This document shows, in pieces, positions 1 through 6,648 of a stretch of 7,210 bases of DNA (its first letter is position 1; each line of letters starts with the position of its first letter). The notes below the pieces were generated by a model, which searched no databases, was not told the DNA's origin, and was given only the letters and a program-made list of their open reading frames with translations. The position numbers and the translations under genes are program-made. Location: positions 1 to 7,210 of the forward strand of contig SLGL01000393.1 in NCBI GenBank assembly GCA_007123785.1. Direction: 5' to 3'. Origin of the DNA: Balneolaceae bacterium. Lineage in GTDB: Bacteria; Bacteroidota; Rhodothermia; Balneolales; Balneolaceae.

Positions 1-9
1 AAAAAAAAA

Positions 10-909
10 TCAGTATTCATGCTGGTGATAGATTCGTTCAACACGGCCGTCATCAAACAGGTGTAAAATGGCATAACCAGGCGGGGTCTCGTGATAGTAA
101 CCTTTCCCCGCAGAACGCTCGTTTCCTTCACCCCACCAGAATCCGCTCATGGCACCGTTGCAAAAATAGCGGATACCATTGTAAACCGCTTCATCCAGCA
201 AATGCATGTGTCCGCTGATGCAGCATTTTACCTTATCCCGGTGGCGGTAAAAGAGCTGAGCCAGTTCATCGGCATCGGAGTGCTGATCGTTCGGGTAAAA
301 GCGCCCGGTCACCGTTAAAACAGGATAGTGAGACATCAGCAGCACGGGACTTCCATTGGGCAGATTGTCCAGCTCCTGTCCGAGCCACTCTTTCTGTTCA
401 TTATCTAAAGTAACGCCGGAGTTGTTGCCATCCAGAATGAAAAAGGTCCAGCCGTTTTTGGAAAAGGAGTAGTAGCGACCGGGAATACCCAGGCGTTCAA
501 CTACATACTTTTTGCCGTACATTTCGTCATTCTCATCAGGTGCGGCCCACCACATATCGTGGTTGCCGAGACAGCTATGGACCGGCAGGGAACCGAATCT
601 TTCGGTGCATTCATCCCAGGCAGCCCACTGCCCGAGCATCTGTTCCCGGGTTACATGATCGTAATCGGCGGCATGAATGGTATCGCCCCCGTTCAGGATA
701 AAATCCACATCCCTTTTTTTGATCTCTTCTATGCAGGATTTGAATCGTTCGGGAATATCGTCACCGGGCCGGATGTGTACATCGGTAATGTGAGCAATGG
801 TCAATACCGGTTCTTTTTTACCGGACGATTTCCCCGATATGAAAGCGGGCGCAGCCAGTAAAGAAGCGGCTGCCAGGCTGATTTTTTTGATCCAGTTTTT
901 TCTGTTCAT
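10..909 (-). CDS. Exported calcineurin-like metallophosphoesterase
   Basis: This 299-residue protein should hydrolyse phosphomonoester or phosphodiester bonds outside the cytoplasm with a two-metal centre. All motifs of the calcineurin-like family are visible in order: D43-x-H45 (ITDVHI), G75-D76 (NGGDT), G115-N116-H117-D118 (LGNHD), H194 (MSHYP) and G233-H234-x-H236 (SGHMH). Residues 1-26 look like an export signal: basic RKNWIKK, then a hydrophobic alanine/leucine stretch. I chose the ATG at 909 over an in-frame ATG at 966 because it puts the signal peptide at the N-terminus; the longer form adds 19 residues that overlap a palindromic repeat. There is no clear ribosome binding site, which is usual in these phyla. 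The gene follows susD after 303 non-coding bases and ends with TGA directly before a T9 run. Family is sure; the substrate is unknown and cyclic nucleotides, phospholipids or sugar phosphates are all possible. Confidence 0.93.
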   Translation of the reverse strand: MNRKNWIKKISLAAASLLAAPAFISGKSSGKKEPVLTIAHITDVHIRPGDDIPERFKSCIEEIKKRDVDFILNGGDTIHAADYDHVTREQMLGQWAAWDECTERFGSLPVHSCLGNHDMWWAAPDENDEMYGKKYVVERLGIPGRYYSFSKNGWTFFILDGNNSGVTLDNEQKEWLGQELDNLPNGSPVLLMSHYPVLTVTGRFYPNDQHSDADELAQLFYRHRDKVKCCISGHMHLLDEAVYNGIRYFCNGAMSGFWWGEGNERSAGKGYYHETPPGYAILHLFDDGRVERIYHQHEY

Positions 910-922
910 ATACAAATGGAGG

Positions 923-990
923 AAACCTGTCAGTTTTGGAGCATGAAAGCTCGATTTTGAATTCAACCTTAAAAAAACCTGACAGGTTTT
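923..990. repeat. Pair of related short palindromes in the phosphoesterase leader
   Basis: The right copy (974-990) is a perfect 8-base inverted repeat around one base, AAAACCTG-a-CAGGTTTT. The left copy (923-937), AAACCTG-t-CAGTTTT, is the same motif lacking one G. In the minus-strand transcript the two copies can also pair with each other: 11 base pairs, one bulged G, then 4 base pairs, around a 36-base loop. The left copy ends only 13 bases upstream of the phosphoesterase ATG at 909. Both the sequence and the pairing are read directly; any role in translation control or as a mobile repeat is inference. Confidence 0.75.
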
Positions 991-1107
991 GCGCCGACAG
1001 TTTGTTGTTGACTTAACATTAGTTCGATTTAAGGAATTTTAAAACGTCATATTGAGCGCCCGCGGGATCATTTTGTATCAATTCCTATGTTGCTTTTCCA
1101 GCGAAAT

Positions 1108-1135
1108 GAAGTCGAAATATAGAGTTTTCGACTTC
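1108..1135. repeat. Perfect 10-base-pair hairpin inside the symmetric element
   Basis: GAAGTCGAAA (1108-1117) and TTTCGACTTC (1126-1135) are perfect inverse complements around an 8-base loop. No T-run follows on either strand, so it does not look like an intrinsic terminator. It abuts the next hairpin with no gap, so the two would stack as neighbouring arms of a branched structure. Confidence 0.8.
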
Positions 1136-1160
1136 GTTCCGACCAAAAAACGGTCGGAAC
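1136..1160. repeat. Perfect 9-base-pair hairpin inside the symmetric element
   Basis: GTTCCGACC (1136-1144) and GGTCGGAAC (1152-1160) pair perfectly around a 7-base loop, AAAAAAC. The stem is GC-rich and stable. In the minus-strand transcript the T-run lies in the loop rather than after the stem, which argues against a normal terminator. It could still act as a 3' stabilising or processing structure for the susC-susD messenger. Confidence 0.8.
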
Positions 1161-1212
1161 TGCGCTCAAACTGACGATACCTTAAATTTTATCTCGAACT
1201 CACGTTATTTAC

Positions 1213-3003
1213 TTATTCCCAGCCAAAAATCTGCTCCAGGTTAGGGTTAATCTGTGTATCGCGGTGCGGAACCGGGCGGTAGTAGTGTTTGGGATCTTCG
1301 AACGTTCCCATATGATCCCGCGCCATAATCGGTCCGTGATCTCCGAATTCCAGCCAGACTTGTGCATCCGAACCATAGGGTCCCGTACGGTAGTAAATCA
1401 GTGTACGCCCAAGATCGTTTTGTTCACGATCTTCTGAAGGGGGAATAGACTCTGTGTGTGGAATCAGTTTCACATCCGGATGTCCGTCACCGGTCAGATC
1501 GTGTGTGCCAAGCCCGTCGAAATAGAGGCCTTTCGGCAGTTGCTCGAGCAGGTGGCCTGCACGGTAACGCATCAGGTCAGTAAAGCGGTGTCTTTCATTA
1601 AAGAGTTCCACTCTTCGCTCACGACGGATTTCAAGAAGCACCGGCGAATTAACATTCGGATAGCGGGCTTCCTGAACCGGATCAACGGGCGGATTAACAC
1701 TGAGAGGGGGCACATCCACACGGCTTCGGATCTCGTTAATAGTCATGTCCAGATCGGCTTGGGTAATCTCACCAAGCTCTGTCCTGGCTTCGGCATAAGT
1801 AAGCAGCACTTCAGCATATCTCAAAACCGGAACATCAATGCTGTTCCTGTAGGCAGCGCTTGGATTGTTGATGAACCATTTCAGCGTATGGTAGCCGGTA
1901 AAAAACTGACTCATCTGCTGGATATATGGCTGACCGGCAGTACCCTGTGCGGTTGTACTTGGATTTTCCAGAATCCAGCCCGGATAGGTAAAGGATTGAG
2001 TCAATCGCGGATCGCGATTTGCAAACTCCTCTACAAACGAGTTTTCCTCATAATTGGGCTGTTCTGAATAGTAGCTTCCGTCGGCCATGAGGTAGGCCTG
2101 AACAATATCTTTGGTATGCGATTGCTCGTAATGGCCAAACCCGGTATTACCCCAGCCGCTGTTTCGCTCACCTTCGATGCTGCGATTCAGAAGAATCACT
2201 TCGGGATTGCCCTGAAGGTCGGTACTTGCAAAAAGAGTGGCATAATCCTGATCCGGATTCCCGGTGGAATAGATGGAATACCCGCCGTTGTCCATCACAT
2301 ACTTCGCTTGGTCCCGTGCAATCTCAAGAAACTGCTGGTGCGGCAGGCTCAAATAGTCGTGATATTTTCGGAAGGTTCCTTCATAAAGGGCATGACGAGC
2401 CATAAAAGTACGCACCACCATATTATCCACAGCGCCGATGGGTGCTGACGGATTTACATGTTCGGCCGCAAACTGGTAATCTTCGAAGATTCTGTCAACT
2501 ACATATTCGCGGGGATCTCTGGGTTTATAGAGTTCCTCGTCGTCTGTACCCAGAACCTGGTCGTACCATGGTACATCCCCAAATCGCTGTACTTTTTCCA
2601 TGTAAAAACGAGCACGGTGAAACCGGGCTACTCCCTCGTAATGGTTGAGCACACCCTGAGGCAGATCGGCATTCTCAAAGTTTTCAAGAAAATAGTTGAT
2701 ATCCCGGAGCCGGTTCCAGTTCCAGCCAGATGTGATCTGCCTTGAGCTTACATCACTGGTCATGATGGTGCGGTATTCTGCGGCTCCGGTAGTTGTGGCA
2801 TCATCCGATTGCTCGATATAGATTGCCGAAAAACCGATCCAGTTGATCAGGCTGTTCAGGTACATATCCAGGTCATCGGCAGAGTTAAAGAAATTTTCCC
2901 TGCCGATCTCTGTTTGTGGTGTTACATCCAGAAAATTGTCGCTGCACCCCTGATAAATGAGGGCTGCTGCCAGGATTCCAAAAAATACGATTGCTTTTTT
3001 CAT
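1213..3003 (-). CDS. susD: SusD/RagB-family outer-membrane nutrient-binding lipoprotein
   Basis: This 596-residue protein should be the surface-exposed lid that binds substrate and delivers it to the partner SusC pore. It has a lipoprotein signal: basic start, hydrophobic core and lipobox Y17-Q-G-C20, followed by SDNFLDVTPQTE, the classic SusD start. The N-terminal helical (TPR-like) part covers roughly residues 25-230 and the RagB/SusD domain roughly 280-596. Family hallmarks include RYAEVLLTYAEA (395-406) and RRERRVELFNERHRFTDLMRY (about 460-480). Residues 502-510, DLTGDGHPD, look like a calcium-binding loop. The start lies 25 bases after the susC stop, preceded by an A-rich GAAAAGATAATATC leader without a real Shine-Dalgarno. 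Length is normal or slightly long for the family. The ligand cannot be predicted. The symbol is used in the family sense; starch is not implied. Confidence 0.96.
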   Translation of the reverse strand: MKKAIVFFGILAAALIYQGCSDNFLDVTPQTEIGRENFFNSADDLDMYLNSLINWIGFSAIYIEQSDDATTTGAAEYRTIMTSDVSSRQITSGWNWNRLRDINYFLENFENADLPQGVLNHYEGVARFHRARFYMEKVQRFGDVPWYDQVLGTDDEELYKPRDPREYVVDRIFEDYQFAAEHVNPSAPIGAVDNMVVRTFMARHALYEGTFRKYHDYLSLPHQQFLEIARDQAKYVMDNGGYSIYSTGNPDQDYATLFASTDLQGNPEVILLNRSIEGERNSGWGNTGFGHYEQSHTKDIVQAYLMADGSYYSEQPNYEENSFVEEFANRDPRLTQSFTYPGWILENPSTTAQGTAGQPYIQQMSQFFTGYHTLKWFINNPSAAYRNSIDVPVLRYAEVLLTYAEARTELGEITQADLDMTINEIRSRVDVPPLSVNPPVDPVQEARYPNVNSPVLLEIRRERRVELFNERHRFTDLMRYRAGHLLEQLPKGLYFDGLGTHDLTGDGHPDVKLIPHTESIPPSEDREQNDLGRTLIYYRTGPYGSDAQVWLEFGDHGPIMARDHMGTFEDPKHYYRPVPHRDTQINPNLEQIFGWE

Positions 3004-3015
3004 GATATTATCTTT

Positions 3016-3028
3016 TCAGAGTCTCTGA
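3016..3028. repeat. 13-base palindrome between susC and susD
   Basis: TCAGAG-t-CTCTGA is a perfect inverted repeat around one base and sits directly after the susC TAA (3029-3031), 12 bases before the susD ATG. As RNA it could form at most a 5-base-pair stem with a 3-base loop. Such a small structure might influence translation of susD or messenger processing, but it is short enough to be chance. Confidence 0.4.
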
Positions 3029-6000
3029 TTAAAAATTGATGTTCACGCCGATGGAATACCTGCGCTGGAATGGATAGCGATAACCAAAACCATCGTCTGT
3101 AATAGCTTCCGGATCGATGATATCGGCCACTTCCGACCATTCATAGAGATTTTCACCACTCAGATAAAATCTGAGGCTTTGTATTCCGAACGTATTCGTC
3201 AGATCTCTTGGAAGAGTGTATCCGATTGTCAGGTTTTTCAGGCGCAGGTAGGATGCATCCAGCATAAAACCATCATCAGCGATGTTCCCCAGTCCAGACG
3301 TATTCACGTCACGCTGCCATGCCTGAAGTACCGGGAATCTGGCATCAGTATTGGCATCGGCCAGGCCAGAATCCAGATAGGCCTGGGAGTGCCTGTTTCG
3401 CATCTCGGCAGGATCATCCTGAGGCCTGTAAAAGTCGAGAAGGTGCGTATAACCACCGGAGTAGGGCTGCTGGTAAAAGCCCCAGAACAGATAATGATAC
3501 GGCATAAAATCCCGCTTACCCACACCCTGGAAAAACGCTCTGAAGTCGATGTTTTTAAATGCAAAATCAAGGTTAAGGCCAAAACGGTAGCGAGCCTGTG
3601 AATTCCCAATGACGGTCAGGTCTCCGGGATCATCCACGGTGTCTCCCGCACGAACGGCTCCATCACCATTCAGGTCGGCAAATTTTGGCCATCCGGGCAC
3701 TATATCCAGCACGCCCCATGGAACTATATCGCTCTGATCGGCGTGATTGGCGATCTCTTCTTGTGTTTCAAACAAGCCGAGATAACGCAGTCCCCAGATC
3801 TCTCCGATCTCTTGCCCTTCGTAATACTGATTCAGAAATCGTTCGGGGTTGTCGAATTGTGTGATGTATGCACGGCTGTCGGCCAGTGTAAAGCGTGCAC
3901 CAAAGAAAAATGAATCTCCGAAAAGTTCAAAGTTGTCTCTGTAGTGCAGGGCCATTTCCCACCCTTTGGTTTCCAGGTCAGCGGCGTTTTCATCCGGTTC
4001 ACTGGTACCCAATACAGCGGGCAGTTCCCGGCCGAGGGTTAACATGCCTTTGGTGTCGCGCACGTACACGTCGAAAGCTGCAGTCAGACGGCTGCCCAAA
4101 ATATCAATATCAAGTCCGAGGTTTCTTGTGGATACTTGCTCCCATGTATAATTGGAAGAAACCAGGGGGGGTGAAGAGATTTGAAGCGGTCGCGAATTGC
4201 CAATTAGGTAATTTGCGTTGCTGGCACTCATGGTCGGAATGTGGCCAAATGCATGGAATTCCTGATTACCCAGTGAACCATACGAAGCGCGAATCTTTAG
4301 CATATCGAGCCAGTCGAACCTGTCCATGAAACCTGCCTGATCAATTCGGTATGCAATCGAACCAGACGGAAAAAATCCCCAGCGATTGTCGCCCGGAAAG
4401 CGTGATGAACCGTCGTAACGACCATTAAATTCGATAATATATTTGTCATCAAAAATATAATTTAACCGGCCAAATATACCCCGAACAGCCCAGCCTCTGT
4501 ATTGATCACTTATACTTGGGTCGCCCAGTGCGAGTGATAGAGACGGAAGTTCAGATGAAATAACATTAGACACATCCGAAATAATCTGATAGGTCTCATT
4601 TTTTTCCTGGTTAAAGCCTGCAACACCACTAATCTGATGACGGTCAAAGTCAAGGTTCACGTTGGAGTAGATGTTGAAAACCTGGTAATCGTATGTCGTT
4701 CGATTTCTCCAGACGCGAGTGGAACCCAGTTGACGAATGTCATCGGGCCCGTAACCCACATTATACCGCCGCTCATCCCAATTGTAATTTCTGAATTCAC
4801 TCCGAATGGTATAATCAGCATTTAATGTTAGGATGTCTCTGATTAAATTAGAGCGTGCTGTAAAAGTTGTTTGATAGTTTTCAAACTTATCTGAGCTGTA
4901 ACCGCCGTCTGTGAGTCTTGCACCCAGCCTGCCCACAGAATTATTGGCCCAGGTACCATCGGGGTTTTTATCCCAACCCATGGGTTCCAGGTCGTAGAAC
5001 TCCCACATCGTCCAGGTATCACCATCACTCATAGCTGAAGGCATCTGTCGTTCACTTCGGGCGATGTTGGTTCGGTTACCAACAGTCAGCCAGTCGAATG
5101 CTTCGTACTGAACATTACTGCGCACACTCCAGCGCTGATAGGAATCTTCGGCAATCTGAAGGGCCCCCGTCTGATCATCCAAAGACCCGGAAAGGAAAAA
5201 GCTGGTGCTTTCGGTGGTTCCGTCGAGGCTTAGTGTGTTGTTTGTTGACATTCCGTAATCGGACAGGAAATAATTAGTCCAGTTACGGTCTCCCATATAC
5301 TGCCAGGTTCCTGGATTGTTCGGATCTTCGCGAACAGCCGGAGTACTATCCGGATTATCGGACCGCTGGCGGGCCCAGTCGTACATGTCATCGTTGTAAT
5401 TGATGTAATCCCAGGGGGTGGCACTGGTACTCATATCCTGCCACCTCATATATGTGTAGGGATCGGTAACTTTGTCGGGCAAAATGGTGGGGGTGTCCCA
5501 GGAAGCCCTGGATGATAAACTTACGCTGATTCCCTCGCTTGTTCCCCTTTTAGTTTCAATCATCAGCACACCAAATGCAGCACGTGCACCGTAAATGGCC
5601 GCCGACGAGGCATCTTTCAGAACAGAAATACTTTCAATATCCATAGGATCGAGGCGATTCAGATCACGTGTCTCTGCCGGGATACCATCGATGATAATTA
5701 GCGGCTCACCACCGTTAATCGATGTAAATCCGCGGATGTTAATTTGCGGTTCGGTTCCCGGGGCACCTTCGGTATAGTCAATATTGAGGTTGGGAACCAA
5801 CCCTTGCAGACCCTGTGTAATATTCGATATGGAGCGTCCTTCGAACTGCTGCATACTTACCTGATCCACAGCCCCCGAAAGGTTTACACGCCGCTGTGTA
5901 CCGTAACCTACAACCACGGCTTCATCGAGCATGGCCACATCCTGTACAAGCTGCACATTAATTTCCGTGCGCCCGTCGATATCCACTTCAAGCCTCTGAT

Positions 6001-6634
6001 AGCCGATATAGGTGAATACAAGTGTGTTCAATTCATCGGGTACCTGCAAATCCCAGGCGCCATCGGCGTCGGTTTGCGTTCCAATGATTCCGCCGGTATG
6101 CTCTTCGGAAGCTGCAACAATTACATTCACTCCGAAAAGCCTTTCTCCGGTTTCGGCATCGCGCACCACTCCGTGTACAGTCCGGTCGTTCACCTCTTCA
6201 GCCACGATATTTGGTTTATCATATTCAACCAATACCAGCCTTCGGTCCGGCGAAATGGCAAACCTCTTTTCAGTGCCTTCCAGTATGTACCAGAGCGCAT
6301 CATACAGGCTGATCTCTTCTTCACTCATTGATACGGTTTTATCCGTCTCAATCAGCGATTCTTTGTAAGAGAGTTTCAACTCAGCCTTTTCTGCAATTTC
6401 ATGGAGAGCATCCCTCACCGGCATTTCCTGAAAATCTACCCTGATGGTCTGTTCGAGTAAATTTTTTGTTTGCTCAGGCATATCAGCGAAAAGAGCTTCA
6501 CTAAAAACGATCGGATCTTCATAAGGCCTGTCGGCAACGGTTTGGCCGGTCGCAGGCAATACTACTCCTGTACCCATTAAAAGAAAAACAATGCATGCTT
6601 TTAGCACGATTGTGTTGAGCTTTTTTGTGTTCAT
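3029..6634 (-). CDS. susC: SusC/RagA-family TonB-dependent transporter with STN signalling domain
   Basis: This 1201-residue outer-membrane barrel imports the ligand held by SusD, with energy from TonB/ExbBD. Layout: signal peptide 1-30 (probable cut near PATG-Q); STN domain about 62-136; carboxypeptidase-regulatory-like beta-sandwich about 152-230; TonB-contact segment LDEAVVVGYGTQRR at 236-249; plug about 250-364 ending in the SusC signature DIESISVLKDASSAAIYGAR; then the barrel to the C-terminus. The last residues, YSIGVNINF, end in phenylalanine as outer-membrane barrels do. DLNGDGAVRAGD (987-998) is an acidic EF-hand-like loop common in this family. The STN domain marks it as a transducer as well as a transporter and fits the anti-sigma gene 14 bases upstream. 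There is no Shine-Dalgarno before the ATG, but the signal peptide fixes the start. Intact and of usual length for an STN-bearing member; substrate unknown. Confidence 0.97.
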   Translation of the reverse strand: MNTKKLNTIVLKACIVFLLMGTGVVLPATGQTVADRPYEDPIVFSEALFADMPEQTKNLLEQTIRVDFQEMPVRDALHEIAEKAELKLSYKESLIETDKTVSMSEEEISLYDALWYILEGTEKRFAISPDRRLVLVEYDKPNIVAEEVNDRTVHGVVRDAETGERLFGVNVIVAASEEHTGGIIGTQTDADGAWDLQVPDELNTLVFTYIGYQRLEVDIDGRTEINVQLVQDVAMLDEAVVVGYGTQRRVNLSGAVDQVSMQQFEGRSISNITQGLQGLVPNLNIDYTEGAPGTEPQINIRGFTSINGGEPLIIIDGIPAETRDLNRLDPMDIESISVLKDASSAAIYGARAAFGVLMIETKRGTSEGISVSLSSRASWDTPTILPDKVTDPYTYMRWQDMSTSATPWDYINYNDDMYDWARQRSDNPDSTPAVREDPNNPGTWQYMGDRNWTNYFLSDYGMSTNNTLSLDGTTESTSFFLSGSLDDQTGALQIAEDSYQRWSVRSNVQYEAFDWLTVGNRTNIARSERQMPSAMSDGDTWTMWEFYDLEPMGWDKNPDGTWANNSVGRLGARLTDGGYSSDKFENYQTTFTARSNLIRDILTLNADYTIRSEFRNYNWDERRYNVGYGPDDIRQLGSTRVWRNRTTYDYQVFNIYSNVNLDFDRHQISGVAGFNQEKNETYQIISDVSNVISSELPSLSLALGDPSISDQYRGWAVRGIFGRLNYIFDDKYIIEFNGRYDGSSRFPGDNRWGFFPSGSIAYRIDQAGFMDRFDWLDMLKIRASYGSLGNQEFHAFGHIPTMSASNANYLIGNSRPLQISSPPLVSSNYTWEQVSTRNLGLDIDILGSRLTAAFDVYVRDTKGMLTLGRELPAVLGTSEPDENAADLETKGWEMALHYRDNFELFGDSFFFGARFTLADSRAYITQFDNPERFLNQYYEGQEIGEIWGLRYLGLFETQEEIANHADQSDIVPWGVLDIVPGWPKFADLNGDGAVRAGDTVDDPGDLTVIGNSQARYRFGLNLDFAFKNIDFRAFFQGVGKRDFMPYHYLFWGFYQQPYSGGYTHLLDFYRPQDDPAEMRNRHSQAYLDSGLADANTDARFPVLQAWQRDVNTSGLGNIADDGFMLDASYLRLKNLTIGYTLPRDLTNTFGIQSLRFYLSGENLYEWSEVADIIDPEAITDDGFGYRYPFQRRYSIGVNINF

Positions 6635-6648
6635 TGTAGTTATGTCCG

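Larger units (their letters stand above)
1014..1207. repeat. 194-base symmetric intergenic element (REP- or MITE-like)
   Basis: The outer ends are inverted copies matching at 12 of 14 bases (1014-1027 TAACATTAGTTCGA; 1194-1207 on the other strand TAACGTGAGTTCGA). Inner blocks match at 13 of 15 (1045-1059 CGTCATATTGAGCGC; 1162-1176 reversed CGTCAGTTTGAGCGC). Both arms keep exactly 17 bases between outer and inner block. Inside lie a CCCGCGGG palindrome (1059-1066) and two adjacent perfect hairpins. The inner block resembles the CGTCATTCTGAGCG core that I recall from intergenic repeats of many bacteria; this is memory, not a search. There is no coding capacity, so a non-autonomous mobile element or a REP-type repeat is the best reading. 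It begins 5 bases after the susD stop codon. Confidence 0.65.
910..1212. other. Non-coding gap rich in inverted repeats
   Basis: No convincing gene was found on either strand between the susD stop and the start of the phosphoesterase. The stretch holds a palindrome pair (923-990), a 23-base spacer, and a 194-base symmetric element (1014-1207). A clear intrinsic terminator (hairpin followed at once by a T-run on the minus strand) is absent. A convincing Bacteroidota promoter for the downstream gene is also not visible, so whether transcription continues from susD cannot be decided from sequence. Confidence 0.8.

Noticed and set aside
1..30. Possible intrinsic terminator after the phosphoesterase (T9 run on the minus strand just after TGA)
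   Set aside because: The upstream stem is weak (about 4 base pairs, ATCA with TGAT, or 3 with CAG and CTG), and the run reaches the window edge. A T-run alone is not enough.
1114..1147. Bacteroidota-type promoter candidate on the minus strand (TTTG at 1147-1144, TATATTTC at 1121-1114)
   Set aside because: The -7 box lacks the final G of TAnnTTTG, the 22-base spacing is slightly long, and both boxes lie inside the two hairpins, whose symmetry explains the bases better.
1456..2067. Open frame of 203 codons on the plus strand, antisense to susD
   Set aside because: It lies wholly inside susD, whose lipobox and family motifs are clear. The plus-frame protein shows no recognisable domain or signal, and such shadow frames are common opposite long genes.
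2563..2574. Perfect 12-base palindrome GTACCATGGTAC inside susD
   Set aside because: It encodes V-P-W-Y of the commonly conserved DVPWY segment, so the codons explain it. No partner site or context suggests a regulatory role.
3895..4329. Open frame of 144 codons on the plus strand within susC
   Set aside because: The composition is rich in Cys, Trp and Arg and shows no domain or export signal, as expected from reading the complement of a barrel gene.
5744..6331. Open frame of 195 codons on the plus strand, antisense to the 5' part of susC
   Set aside because: It overlaps the well-defined STN, beta-sandwich and plug segments of susC, has no family resemblance, and is explained as a shadow of the real gene.
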